From: Paragordius varius
Taxonomy: Eukaryota; Nematomorpha
Assembly: GCA_964247055.1 (NCBI GenBank)
Contig: OZ176058.1
Span: 4,526,001-4,590,000 of the forward strand
Direction of reading: 5' to 3'
Length of the DNA stretch: 64,000 nt
Numbering within the stretch: position 1 is the stretch's first letter; every line of letters starts with the position of its first letter. The notes below the pieces were generated by a model. It made no database searches, was not told where the DNA came from, and saw only the letters and a program-made list of their open reading frames with translations. This document shows positions 37,701 through 51,252 of the stretch, in pieces. A program made the position numbers and the translations under genes.

Positions 37701-40700
37701 ATTTAATTTATAAAATTAAATTAAATTAGAAAAAAAGAATTTAATTTAAAAAAAATTATAAATATAAAAAAAATACTAAAAATGTTGAAAAATTATTAAA
37801 TTATTAAAATATTAAAATAAATTTTGCAAATCCTTTAACTATATTATCCGCATATTTAATTACAACGGCTATAATTAAACCACCCAGGGCCTAATAAAAT
37901 AAATTTTTAATAATTTCAATTTTAAAAATAAAAAATTTCTTTTATTTTTGAAATTTATAAAAAAAAATAATAAATTTAATTTAATTTTTTTAATAAAACA
38001 ATTAATTTTTACACAGGAATATAGAAGATATTTAAAATATAATAAAAATTGAATTAATTTAAAAATTTGTATAAAATATTAAAAAAAATTAATAAATTAA
38101 ATTTATTTTTGAAATTATTCAATAAAATTAATAAATATAAATTATTGATAATAATAAAAAATTATATAAAATAATAATTACTAAATTATTAAAATATTAA
38201 AATAAATTTTGCAAATCCTTTTACTATATTATCAGCATATTTAATCACGACGGCTATAATTAAACCACCCAGGGCCTAAAAATTAAATAAAATTAAAAAT
38301 AATTAATTTTAAAATTATTAAAATATATAAATTAATTAATTTTGAAAATATTAAAAAAATTTTAATTTAGAAAAAATAAAATACAAAAATTACATTAAAA
38401 AAAAAAGTTTGAATTAAAAAAATTAATTTTAGTTAATTTTAATTTTAAAAATAAAAAATTAAATTTAAAAAAAATTATAATAAAATTAATAAATAAAAAT
38501 TTTTTTAATAAAATAAAAAATTATATAAAATAATAATTACTAAATTATTAAAATATTAAAATAAATTTGCAAATCCTTTAACTATATTATCCGCATATTT
38601 AATTACAACGGCTATAATTAATCCACCCAGGGCCTAAGTTATAATAAAAAATATTTAACTAATTTAATATAAATTTATTTAATTTTAAAAATTAAATTAA
38701 ATTAGAAAAAAAGATATTTATTTAAATAATTAATTGTTAAAAATGTTAAAAAATTAGAAATTTGTTAAAAAATTAGAAATTTGTTATAAAAATAAAATAT
38801 TTAATTTAAGAAAATATATGAATTGAAAATTTAAATATAATTTGAAAAAATTATAATTATAAATAATATAAATTATAGTTTAATAAAAAAATTAATATAT
38901 ATTAAATTTTAAAATATGTTATAAAAATAAAATAAAATTAATTTAAAAAACTATATTATCGGCATATTTAATCACAACGGCTATAATTAAACCACCCAGG
39001 GCCTAATAAAATAAAAAAAAAATAATTTAAAAATTTTTTAAAAATTTTTTAAAATAAATTTAAATTAATTAAATTTAATTTGAAATTAAAATTATTATGA
39101 AAATATAAAATAAAATAAATTTAAATTGAATATAATTTTAAAATTATTAAAAAAATTTATTAAATTATCATTAAAATACTATATTATCGATGACCACGGC
39201 TATAATTAAACCACCCAGGGCCTAATAAAATATTTTAAATTTAATTTTTAATTATTGAAAATATAGAGAAAAAAAATAATATAATTTTTAAATAATTCAA
39301 AATATTATAAATATTAAAAAAATAATATAATTTAATTTTGAAATTATTTAAAATTAAAATTTAATTTGAAATTATTGAAATATTAAAAAATTTAAAAAAC
39401 TATATTATCGGCGTATTTAATTACAACGGCTATAATTAATCCACCCAAGGCCTAATAAAATAAAAAAAATTTAATTTAAATTTATTTAATTTCAAAATTA
39501 AATTAAATTAGAAAAAAAGATATTTATTTAAATAATTAATTGTTATATAAAAAAAAATTAGAAATTTGTTATAAAAATAAAATATTTAATTTAAGAAAAT
39601 ATATGAATTGAAAATTTATTAGATATAATTTGAAAAAATTATAATTATAAATAATATAAATTATAGTTTAAAATGTGTTATAAAAAAAATTAATATATAT
39701 TAAATTTTAAAATATGTTATAAAAATAAAATAAAATTAATCTAAAAAAATATATTATTCGCATATTTTATCACAACGGCTTTAATTAATCCACCCAGGGC
39801 CTATTAAAATTAAATAAAATTAATTAAAAAAATTTTAAAAAAAAATATTATTTTGAAATTAATTAATTTATAAAATAAATTTAATAAATTAATAAATTAA
39901 ATTAAATTTAATTTAGAAAAAATTTATAAATATAAAAAAATTACATTAAAAAAAAAGTTTGAATTAAAAAAATTAATTTTATTTAATTTAATTTATTCAA
40001 TAAAATTTTTTAAATTTTATTTTATTGAAAATTATTAAAAACATCGATTAATTTTAAAAAATATTAAAAATAATAAAATATAAATTAATTTTAATTAAAT
40101 TTATTGTTGATATTTTATTAAAATAAATTTTGCAAATCCTTTAACTATATTATACGCATATTTAATTACAACGGCTATAATTAATCCACCCAGGGCCTAA
40201 GTTATAATAAAAAATATTTAACTAATTTAATATAAATTTATTTAATTTTAAAAATTAAATTAAATTAGAAAAAAAGATATTTATTTAATTTTAAAAATTA
40301 AATTAAATTAGAAAAAAAGATATTTATTTAATTAATTAATTGTTAAAAATGTTAAAAAATTATTTAATTATTTGTATAAACGACCCGGCCTAATAAAAAA
40401 AGATATTATAAATTTAATCAATTTTTAAAAAAAATTGATTTTAAAATTATTAAAAATATTAAATTAGATTTAATTTGAAATTATTTAAATCAATTATTAT
40501 GATAAAAAAAATACTATATACTAATTTTGAAAATTATTATAAATTAATTATTTTAATAAAAAAATTAATAATTATAAATTATAATTACAACGGCTATAAT
40601 TAAAGCACCCAAGGCCTAAGTTATAAAAAAATAAAAAATAAATTAATTAATTTTGAAATTTTGAAAATTTTATAATTATGAAAATATTAAAAAAATGAAT

Positions 40701-43700
40701 TTAAATTTAATTTTGAAATTATTATAAATAACATTAATTTATAAAAAAAAATTTTAAAATATTAAATATTTAAAAATTATTTAATATAAAAAAAATATAA
40801 TAAAAATATTTAAAATAAAAAATTGAATTTAATTTCGAAATTATTAATATTTTTTACAAAAAATTGAATTTAAATTTAATTAAAAAAAAAATTTATTGAA
40901 ATTATTGAAAATAATGAAAAAATTTAATTAATTAAAAAATTTATATATACTAAATTATTAAAATAAATTTTGCAAATCCTTTAACTATATTATCGGCATA
41001 TTTAATCACAACGGCTATAATTAATCCACCCAGGGCCTATTATTAAATTAATTTATAAAAAAATTAATTTGATTTAGAAAAATATTAAAAAAAATTAATA
41101 ACAATTTAATTTTTTTAATAAAACAATTATTTAATTGATATAATTAATTTTATTTAATTTAATTTATTCAATAAAATTTTTTAAATTTTATTTTATTGAA
41201 AATTATTAAAAACATCAAGAAATCAATAAATTTAATTAATTTTGAAAAATATTAAAAATAATAAAATATAAATTAATTTTAATTAAATTTATTATTAATA
41301 TTTTAATTAAAATAGAATTAATTCTAAATTATTGAAATATAAAAAAATTTAAAAAACTATATTATCAGCATATTTAATTACAACGGCTATAATTAATCCA
41401 CCCAAGGCCTATTAAAATTAAATTAATTTATAAAATAATAATTATGAAATTATTAAAAATATTGAAATTATTGAAATTAAATTTATTAAATTTAATTTTT
41501 TTAATAAAACAATTAATTTTTACATAGGAATATAGAAGATGCTAAAATAAAATTTATAAAATGAAAAAATTCAAATTATAGTTTAAAATTTGTTATATAA
41601 ATAATATAAATGTAATTTAATTTAAAAATATTGAAATTATTGAAAAATAATGAAAAAAATTAATTTATTTAATAAATATAATAAATTTAATTTGAAAATA
41701 TTAAAATTCAATTTTAAGAAATTAATAAAATTAAAAAATTAGAAAACTATATTATCAGAATATTTAATCATAACAGCTATAATTAATCCACCCAGGGCCT
41801 AATAAAATTAAATTAATTAAATTTAATTTTCCACCCAGGGCCTAATAAAAAAAATAAATTAAATTTAATTTGCAATTAAAATAAATTTAATTTGGAATTA
41901 ATTTGAAATATAATAAAAATAATTAATTTTTAAATAAAACAATTAATTTTTACATAGAAATGTATAAGATATTAAAAAATGATAAAAATTAAATTACTTT
42001 AAAATATAATAAAAATATTAAAATTGATTATATTTAACTTTGAAATTTTGAAAAAAATCAAATTATAGTTTAATATTTTGAAAAATAACTTGGAAATTAT
42101 TGAAAAAATTTAAAATTATAGTTAATTTTGAAATTTGTTATAAAAATAAAATATATTTATTTTATTTTTGAAATTATTCAATAAAATATTAAAATAATTA
42201 AAATTAATTCTAAATTATTGAAATATAAAAAAATTCAAAAAACTATATTATTAGCATATTTTATTACGATGGCTATAATTAATCCACCCAAGGCCTAAAA
42301 ATTAATATAATTTAATAAAATTATTATAATTAAATTTAAGAATTATTAGAAATATTAAAAAGTAAATTTATTTTATTTTTTTATTAAAATAAAAAATATT
42401 ATTAATTGAATTTTTATATAGGGTAATAAATCTCCGCATATTTAATCACAACAGCTATAATTAAACCACCCAGGGCCTAATAAAAAAAAAATTTAAAAAA
42501 ATAAAAAATATTTAAATTTAATTTGAAAAAAAAATATTTATTTAATTAATTAATTGTTATAATAAAAAAAATTAATAAATAATAAAAAATAAATTTATTT
42601 AATTTTAAAAATTTTAATTAATTTTATTTAATTTAAAAAATTTAAAATATCAAAAAATAAAAATTATTGAAAATATTTAAAAACATCAAGAAATAAATAA
42701 ATTTAATTTAATTTTGAAAAATATTAATAAAAAATAAATTAATTTTAATTAAATTTATTATATATATTTTAATTAAAAAAGTGTTAATTTTATATTATTT
42801 TAATATTAAAAAATTCAAAAAACTATATTATCAGCAAATTTAATTACGACAGCTATAATTAATAAATTTAAAAAATATTAAAAAATATGAATTAATTTTA
42901 ATTTGAAATTATAGATAATCTAATAAAAAATTAAATTCATTTTGAAAAAATTAATTCATTATTTTTTTTAAATAAAAAATAATTTAATTTAATTTATAAA
43001 ATATTGAAAAATAGAAAAAAAATAATAATTATAAATTATAATCACAACGGCTATAATTAAACCACCCAGGGCCTAATAAAATTAAATTAATTAAAAAAAT
43101 TAATTTATTTAGAAAAATATTAAAAAAAAATTAATAAACAATTAATTTTTACATAGGAATATAGAAGATGCTAAAATAAAATTTATAAAATGAAAAAATT
43201 CAAATTATAGTTTAAAATTTGTTATATAAATAATATAAATGTAATTTAATTTTGAAATTATTAAAAAATTAATTTTAAAATTGTTAGAAATTTTAAAAAG
43301 TAAATTTATTTTATTTTTAAAATTATTAAAATTGTTAAAAAATTATTTAATTATTTGTTAAGTATATAAAATAAAATTCATAAAAAATAATATTATTAGC
43401 ATATTTAATCACAACGGCTTTATTTAAACCACCCAGGGCCTAATAAATTAGATATCATAAATTTAATTTTTTAATTTGAAATTATTAAAAAATAATAATA
43501 GTTTAAAATTTTAGAAAATAAATTACTTTAAATATACAGTTAATATAATTTTGAAATTATTAAAAGAATTTAAGTTTATAGGTTAACATTTTAAAATTTG
43601 TTATAAAAGTAATAATATAAATTTAATTTTGAAATTATAAAATTTGATATAATGAAAAATTAATTAATTATTTTAATAGAAAAATGAAATAAACTACAGT

Positions 43701-46700
43701 AAAAATTGAAATTATACGGACACAAAGTAAAAATATAAAGACAAATATTTTTATATTTATTTTAACATTTTCGGAAAAATATATAAAAAAATTAATTATT
43801 AGAATTAATTTGTAAAAATTAATTAAAATATTTTATATTTTATTATTATTTTACAGTGAAAAGAGGTTAAAAAAATAGAATAAATTAAAAAATTATAAAC
43901 GGACATTAATTTTTTTTATAAAAAAACTTGAAAATATAATAAAAAAATTTAAATTCCAAAATAAATATAAAAATAATTAATTAATTGGAAAAAATCAAAT
44001 TATTTACTATAAATATAAAATATTGAAAATATTAAATTAATTTTACAATTAAACATAATTTTAATTTATATTTTTTCAGCAAAAATAAATTATTTTACAA
44101 AATTTAAAATAAAAAAGTATAAATTAATTTAAAAAATTATTAAAATTATTCAAATTGAAAATTTAAAATTGTTTGTATAAAAAATACAAATTTTAGATTT
44201 TAAATCTTAAATGTTGTATCAAAAAATTTTTTAAAAAAATAAATAAATAAAAAAGTTAATAAAAAATAAATTTGATTTTGAAAAAATTTTTATAAAAACT
44301 AATTTTAAATAAAAAAAATTTAAAAAAATATCATTTTTTTTCCACAGGGCTGTGTGATTAAACCAAAATATAGAAAAAATATTATTAAAACATAATAATT
44401 TATAATTATAATGAATATAAATTTAAAAAGGATTATTAAAAAGTACTATAAAAATTAAAAAAAAAATATTTTATTTAAATAAAATAAAATAAAAAAATGT
44501 GTTTAAAAAATATTTAAAAAATAAAATAATTTTGTAAAAATTAAATAATTTCATTAAAGCAAGCTTACAGATCAACCCACTCAAGGAATAATTTAAATAA
44601 AAATAAATAAAAAAATTAAAATTTATTTATATTATTAATATATTTTAAAAAAAATAAAATTATAAAATATATGCAATATAGCTAAAATTTATTATTGAAA
44701 TTGAAAGATTTAAAAAATAAAAAATAATTTAAAAACATAAAAAATATATATGGAAATAACCAAAATAAAAAATTAGTTTTATATTAAAATAATTAAAATA
44801 TTTAAAAAATTTATAATAAATATAAATCTAATTTACTTTTAATTTTTTTTAAAAAAACTTTGTTTTTTCCTGTAAAAAAAATATATATTTTAATATTTCC
44901 CTAACCTGTAAAATAATTAAAATCGGTGCATAAAATCCTTAAAAAAACCCAAAAAGATAATTTTTTAAAAGACATTTTTTTAAATTTAAATTTATTAAAC
45001 ATAAATTAAATAATAAAATTATTAAATATTAATATCTAAAAATTAACAGCATGAAAACATGTTAAAAATAAAAATAATCAAAATAATAATAAAATTAACA
45101 AAATATTAATAATTTAAATATATCTAAAAAATCCAAAAATTTAAAATAAACAGTTAAAAATAAAAATATTTTAAATAATCAAAAAAATTAACATGTTTAA
45201 TATGAAATAAACATAAAAAAACAAATTTAAAACATAAAATTGATTTAAAATTATACTTTTTTATATAAACATTTAATTACTAAAATAATTAAATAATAAA
45301 TTATTCAAAAAAACAAAAAAAATGTTAAAAATAACACCTTAAAAATATTAATATTTAAAAACATAAAAAAGCATAAAAAAAAATTTAAAGTATACAATTG
45401 ATTTTAAAATTATATTTTTTTAAAAAAAAATATAACAAATTTAAAATATATAAAATTGTTTTAAAAATTAATATTTTTTTAAATATAAAAAAACAAAAAA
45501 AATTAATGATTTTTTAATATAAAGAAAATAAATATTAAAATAACTAAATTTTTATTAAATTAATTTTTTTACCTGTAAAATAATGACTATCCAGGTGTAA
45601 AAAGTATATCCTTGAAAAAACCATTCGCCATAATTTTTTAAAAAACAATTTTTTTACATTTAAATTTATTGAATAAAAACTAAAATAATAAAATATTAAT
45701 ATATCTAAAAATAAAATATAAACAAAAAAAAAACACAAATATATATTAAAATAAAGATATTTAAAATAAAAAAAACAAATTTAAAATATATAAAAACTAT
45801 ATTATTTTAAATGTAAAAATATAAAATATATAAAAACTATATTTTTTAAATATAAAAATTTAAATATTAAAATAAAACAAAATATGTTAAAAATAAAATG
45901 AAAAACATAATAAAACCAATTAAGATATCAAAACATAAAACATTTAAAAATTAAATTAATTTAAAAAATCATAATATTCAATTAAATAAAAAAATTTTAA
46001 TTAAATTAATTTTATTAAATTATTTTTTTACCTGTAAAATTATGACAATCCAGGTGTAAAAAGTATAACCTTGAAAAAAACCATTCGCCATAATTTTTGA
46101 CCAATCATACATCAGGGCCCCCAAAAGACCAAATAATACACCCCATAAACCTTAAATATTAAAAAAAAATATTTTAAAATAATAAATAAAATATAAAATA
46201 TTTAATAAACCTTTAAAAATCAAAAAATAAAAATATAATAAAATCAAAATTTTATTTTAAAATTTACTTATTTTTAAAAATTCTTTTATATTAAGTTAAA
46301 ATATTGTTAATATTTTCAAATTAAATATTATTAAATAATTGAATTTGAAATTTTAAAAAATGTTATTTTTTTAATTAAAAACTAAATAAAAAATAATTCA
46401 AATTAAAATATTTTTTATTATTTAGTATTTCAGCTTTATTCTATATAAGTTAAAATATTGTTAATATTTTAAAATTAAATATTATTAATATCAATAATTT
46501 AATTTATTTAAAAAAAATTATAAAAAAATTATTTTGTGTAAATTAAAAAATAAATAAAAAATTTATATTGCTATTTTTTTAATTTGAATTAATTCTTTGT
46601 ACGAGTTAAAATATTGTTAAAATTTTAAAAATAAAATTAAAATAAACATTTAATTTAGTTTTAAAAATAATTTTTTTTATTATTTAGTATTTCAGCTTTA

Positions 46701-49700
46701 TGTTTTTATATCAAATTAAATAATAGATAATATTTTGATATTTATTATTAATATCAATAAATTATAAAAAAAGTTAGTTTTAAAAAAATAAATAAAAAAT
46801 TTATTATTTTTATAAATTCTTTTATATCAATTTCATTTCTTTATATCGAGTAAAAAAAAATATTGTTAATATTTTCAAATTTAATATTATTAATATCAAT
46901 AAAATATTAATTAAAAAAAATAAATAAAAATTTATATAATTTTATAATAAACAATTAATTTAAAAAGAGTAAAAAGTTAATAATATATATTTTTTGCCAT
47001 TTTTTAAAGTAAATTATAATTTGTTTTAAAAATAAAAAATTAAAACAAAAATTAAAATATAAATAACAAAAAATTCAATATAGTGCTAATTAAATATTTT
47101 GAAAACGTATTAAATAACTAATTAATTAATTAATTAATTATCTACTTTTTATAAATTTTATAAAAAAATATTAAAAAAAATATATTTTAAATATTTTCTA
47201 AATTGAAAATTTTACCCAATTGTATATTTCGCATCCATAGTGTTATTCCGCTTGAACTGTGCTTCAAAAGTTTTTCAAAATAAACTCCAGAAAATCCTAA
47301 AAAATAAAATTTAACATGAATTTAAAAATATAAAAATAAAAATATTAAAAAATTAAAAAATATTTTAAAAGTTAATTTAAAGATATTTTTATAAATTACA
47401 ATAATATTTAAATAAAAATTAAAAAAACACAAATGTGTAAAAGTATTATATAAAAAATTCCGGAATTTCTATTTAATATAAAATAAAAATATTTAAAAAA
47501 ATTATAATAAAAATCATAATAATTTTATAAAATATTAAAAAAAAAATCAAATAAAAAAATTAAAAAAAAGATCTTTTTTGAAAAAAAATTAAATCATCCT
47601 ATGAATTACAAGGTTAAATATTGATAATTGCATACTTATATAAAAATTTTAATAAAATAAATATTAAAAAAAAAATTAAAAATTTAATCAATATAAATTA
47701 AAAATATGAAAAAATATTAATTTAAAAAACAAGAAATGAATAATATAACATATAAAAAAATTCTCAATTGATTAAGTTTTTATATAATTGAAAAAAAATA
47801 AGAAATTTTTATATATTTTTAATTTTTAGAAAATAAAATTTAAAATTATAAAAAAAATTAATTTTTTTTAAAAAATTTAAACCTGAACAAAGACAGGCTG
47901 ATAAAACGGCAATGAGGCCAACAGCTGTGTTTTGATGAGTTGAAGACTGGTGATTTTGTGAATGCGTGCTCAAATCAGGTGTTTTGGTTGACTTGTTTAA
48001 CAGCTGATTATCGTTGGGTTTTAACTACAACAGATAAAAATATTTATTTAAAACATTTATATTATTAATTTATATATGTATCATATGGTAATTAAACTTA
48101 TTTTAAACTGTTATAAAATAATATTTTGTTAAAAAACGTAAAAATCAATGATTTTATAAATATTTTTATATAAATTTGTATTAGGTAAAAATATTTGATG
48201 AGTTTTTAAATAATTTTTCTTCAAAATTTTTTATTCTCCAAAGTATTCAAAATGTAATAATATATATGTTTGTCATAAAAAGCAAAAACTTTTTTAATTA
48301 TTCCAAAAAAATTCAAAATAACATCAAATATGAAAACTATTAAATTAATATTCCAATACATCCAAAGATTATAAAATATAAATAAAAAAATATAAATTTT
48401 TAAAATCCAAATATTAATTATTAAAATATTTAAATATTTCTAAAATAATTTTACTTTTTTAAATTACTTAAACGAGAATAACTCCAATCATAAGGAGACC
48501 AAGCGAAAATTAATTTTTAAAAAGAAAATTAAAACAAAACCCCAGAATTGTTAAATTATAATAATATAAATATTTATAAACCTAAAAAATATAAAAAAAT
48601 TCTTGATTTATTCAAAATTTACATTCAAAAAATGATTTTAAATGTTTTTAAAAATTATTAATAAAATATCTCAAAAATATGTAAATTTCTAAAATCAAAT
48701 TTTTAAAATTACTTAAACGAGATTAACTCCAATCATAAGGAGACCAAGCGAAAATTAATTTTTGAAAAAGAAAATTAAAACAAAACCCCAGAATTGTTAA
48801 ATAATAAATTTATAGAAATATTTGGATCAAAAAATATAAATACTTTTAAAATTGCAACTATAAATCTATCCGATAAACAGTTTTAAATTTTTTTAAAATT
48901 ATTAATAATTTATTTCAAAAATATGTAAATTTTTAAAATAAAATTTATTAACCTGAGCGTGAATTACTTCAATCATAAAAATTGTCAAATAATATAAATT
49001 TTAGAAATTTTTATAAACCTATAAAATATAAAAAATCACGATTCATTGAAAATAAAAATATGTAAATCTCAAATAAAGCGAAAATCATTTTACCCATTGA
49101 CAAATAATAATAATTTTTAGAAATATTTATAATCCAAAAAATTAAATTTTTTTAAAATTTAAATTATAAACATATGAGTTTTAAATCTTTTTTAAAATTA
49201 AATTTAAAAACGTATAATTTTTAAAAATTAAATTTAAATTATTCTATATATAAAAATTTTTCTAAATATTTCAAAAAAATTAAATTTAAATTTCAAATAT
49301 TTCTAAAATTAAATTTTTCAAATTACCTGAACGAGAATAACTCCAATCATAAGGAGTCCAAGCGAGTTAAAAAAAATTAAAACAAAACCCCAAAATTGTT
49401 AAATAATAAATTTATAGAAATATTTGGATCCAAAAAATAAATTTTTTTTAAAATTTAAATTATAAACATATGAGTTTTAAATCTTTTTTAAGATTAAATT
49501 TAAAAACGTATATTTTTAAAAACTAAATAAATTACAAATATAATAATTTCAAATCTTTTTTAAAATTAAATTTAAAAACGTATATTATTCAAATCTTTCT
49601 AAAATTAAATTTAAAAACGTATATTTTTAAAAAAATAAAACAAAACCCCAGAATTGTCAAATAATAATAATCTTAAGAAAAATTTATATATAAAATCCAA

Positions 49701-51020
49701 AAAATAAAAAAAACTCTTTAATTTTAAATATAATTCAAAACTTTATTTAAATTCATAAATATTTAAATATTTCTAAAATCAAATTTTTAAAATTACTTGA
49801 ACGAGAATTACTCCAATCATAAGGAGACCAAGCGAGAACCATTTTTGAATTTCCAATCGTCTGCCCAACATCACAACTGAAAAGAAAGCCGTTGTAAACA
49901 ACTTCAGCTGATAAGTCACCTGATTTTGTTTATAATAATTTACAATTAATAAAAAAAATAATTAATGAAAAAACAAAACATAAAATAATTAAATATATTT
50001 TGTATTTAAATGACACTTTACAATACATATATTAATTTATCAAAATAAAAAAAATATTCAAATTAAATTAATAAAATAATCATATTATATGATAAAATAG
50101 AAATAAATTTAATAATATATTAATAAATGAAAAATAAATTTTAATGACAAAAAATAAATTGAATGTTAAAAAGTAAATTTATTATATGATAAAAGATGTA
50201 TGTATTAAGTTTATCATTAATTTTAAATTGATGTAATTATGTTAATATTTTCATGTTTAGTTTTGATCAACTTGGCCAAGTAATTTATTTAAATTAGGCT
50301 TTCATATATACCTAATTTATGAGTTTACTTTAACATAAATTTTTTTAGCGTCTATAGGTTAGGTACCTTAAATTTATATATTCAGAATTGGACATATGAT
50401 ATTATATTAATAAAAGCCATTTTATCGAATCGAATATAAAGTTTTAAACGACAAACATATAATTTTTTTAAATAATAATTTGTATTAAATTCAAACTATA
50501 TCATAGTATCTTTTTCAATGGATTAACTAAAACAAAGGAAAATAATAATACGATTAATTAAAACAAAATTTAAAAAATATAACTATAAATGATTTTTTGT
50601 GTAAAATTGTAATCAGATTTCACAAAAACACTCGAGATTAAATTAAACCACCAAAACCTGATAAAGTGCGGCATTCAAATTGGTAAGGGCCAGGAATATA
50701 AGATTATTTTGAAGTGTGTATAAAACAGCTGGAACCAAAATTTTAGCCATTTCAGTCGGGGAATTTAGGATTTGTTCATTCATTAGTAATTTGAGACGAC
50801 GAAAACTTTGTTTTGCTTGATCGAAATAAACTACTAGCAGGCAGATTGCAACTTTCAAGATTTCAGACATCAAAACAGCCGTAGAACTAAGATAAGTAAG
50901 ACCATCGGCAGAAGATTTAAGCGAACGGGAATATCTCGTAACTAAAATGGTGGCTGTCGTTTGAAAAACAAGTAAAATCAAGCTAAGCCATTTCAAATTG
51001 ATTCGATCAAAGGTGGCCAT
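25739..51020 (-). CDS. SLC35A3-like: Golgi UDP-sugar transporter, SLC35A family, 7 exons over 25 kb
   Basis: Multi-pass antiporter bringing a UDP-sugar into the Golgi lumen in exchange for UMP. Exons: 51020-50658, 49919-49797, 48024-47883, 47296-47216, 46150-46032, 36579-36446, 26006-25739; 1,230 nt, 409 residues, phases 0,0,1,1,0,2. Family motifs in order: [15 protein letters not shown] and [18 protein letters not shown] across the exon 1/2 join, [12 protein letters not shown] across 3/4, [18 protein letters not shown] in exon 5, [18 protein letters not shown] in exon 6 and [15 protein letters not shown] in exon 7. NGFFQGY and LQALGG favour SLC35A3 (UDP-GlcNAc) over the CMP-sialate and UDP-galactose carriers, but substrate cannot be read with certainty. 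The tail after the last helix (~60 residues) is Asn/Thr-rich. Introns 2, 5 and 6 are full of copies of the neighbouring exon edges. Confidence 0.92.
26118..33610 (-). repeat. five tandem 1,534-bp units in SLC35A intron 6
   Basis: Landmarks recur exactly every 1,534 bp (26652, 28186, 29720, 31254, 32788). By eye, units 2-5 are identical apart from one base near 33479. The first unit carries an ~85-bp difference near 26270. Each unit contains, in minus-strand order, an exon 6 tail with donor (near 33536, 32002, 30468, 28934, 27400), intronic spacer, a small nested palindromic element, half a family-A MITE, and (in four units) an exon 7 head with acceptor (near 32145-32172, 30611, 29077, 27543). 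The 72-codon open frames in the units are A+T-run artefacts, not genes. Confidence 0.93.
26450..26620. mobile_element. nested small inverted-repeat elements, repeated in each 1,534-bp unit
   Basis: Inner pair: CAGTAGTGTATG at 26520 and CATACACTACTG at about 26594, with TA flanks. Outer pair: ATAGTTGGGGCAATT at about 26490 and AATTGCCCCCAACTAT at about 26609. Copies lie 1,534 bp apart in the following units. A half family-A MITE (to 26432; fuller from 27705 in later units) adjoins. Confidence 0.7.
33533..36262 (-). repeat. array of partial copies of SLC35A exon 6 end with donor site
   Basis: In intron 6, close to exon 6, the exon end (encoding [12 protein letters not shown] or shorter) plus its GTAAAA donor is repeated. 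Donor-side starts lie near 33536, 33942, 34373, 34561, 34730, 34958, 35241, 35602, 35902 and 36236. Spacers are A+T-rich lines rich in CTTAAAACTT-like words. The copies carry only the last 20-40 nt of the exon and no acceptor. Several preserve GGAGTAAAAAGTGTGAAAGA, which is real exon sequence; others are cut shorter. Confidence 0.88.
36880..43442 (-). repeat. array of ~20 partial copies of SLC35A exon 6 start
   Basis: Within intron 5, segments carrying an acceptor (TATTAG) and the first ~50-75 nt of exon 6 (the stretch encoding [16 protein letters not shown]) recur. Acceptor ends lie near 36910, 37266, 37660, 37892, 38278, 38636, 39003, 39222, 39452, 39802, 40199, 40618, 41039, 41409, 41800, 41842, 42297, 42479, 43076 and 43440; shorter stubs occur near 36715, 40385 and 42850. 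Spacing is about 40-450 bp, mostly 220-400. The exon-derived islands are well conserved, while the A+T-only spacers are strongly diverged. None of the copies has the rest of exon 6 or its donor. Only the copy at 36579-36446 is a whole exon. Confidence 0.9.
43697..43760. mobile_element. solo left arm of a family-A MITE
   Basis: CAGTAAAAATTGAAATTATA and the following ~40 bp match the family well, but no right arm follows. It marks the far end of the exon 6 head array in SLC35A intron 5. Confidence 0.7.
43761..47882. other. SLC35A introns 3-5, proximal part: A+T-rich, little structure
   Basis: Outside the exons at 46150-46032 and 47296-47216 and the exon 5 end copies, I see only A+T runs. The ATTTCAGCTTTAT word near 46430 and 46690, each followed by a shared block, hints at a ~250-bp period in intron 4 (46151-47215). 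Confidence 0.5.
44904..45640 (-). repeat. partial copies of SLC35A exon 5 end
   Basis: The 3' end of exon 5 (encoding [10 protein letters not shown].. TWIVIILQ) with its CAG|GTAAAA donor is repeated at about 45571-45640, with few changes, and at about 44904-44945, more decayed. Both lie in intron 5, downstream of the true exon at 46150-46032. Confidence 0.82.
48472..49400 (-). repeat. partial copies of SLC35A exon 2 end
   Basis: The exon 2 end (encoding [12 protein letters not shown]) with donor recurs in intron 2 at about 48472-48510, 48713-48750, 48950-48985 (decayed) and 49324-49362. Each is followed on the plus strand by a shared block (AAACAAAACCCCAGAATTG). The true exon ends at 49797. 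Confidence 0.85.
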
Positions 51021-51252
51021 ATATTGTCTCTTTCTTCTTTACTGCAAATATTTATTTGTTTAGTCTGCTACAAGAATAGTTTTCTAAATATGAGTATAAG
51101 AAAAAAAGATAAAAAATACCAATAAGTTTGTTGGCTAACTTAAATTTTTAGCTTATTTGATTGCCACATGAAATTGCACACATGGGTTTGTGATTATCCA
51201 AATAAAAAACGTGGTATTTATAATTATTACGTGTTCAAAAGTTTATTTTATA

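Noticed and set aside
36880-43442. CRISPR-like look of regularly spaced ~60-bp islands
   Set aside because: The islands are fragments of SLC35A exon 6 with splice acceptors, spacing is irregular, and this is animal nuclear DNA.
36880-43442. Mutually exclusive alternative exons in SLC35A intron 5
   Set aside because: Every copy stops after the first ~50-75 nt of the exon and lacks a donor; several have changes in the reading frame. They cannot replace exon 6.
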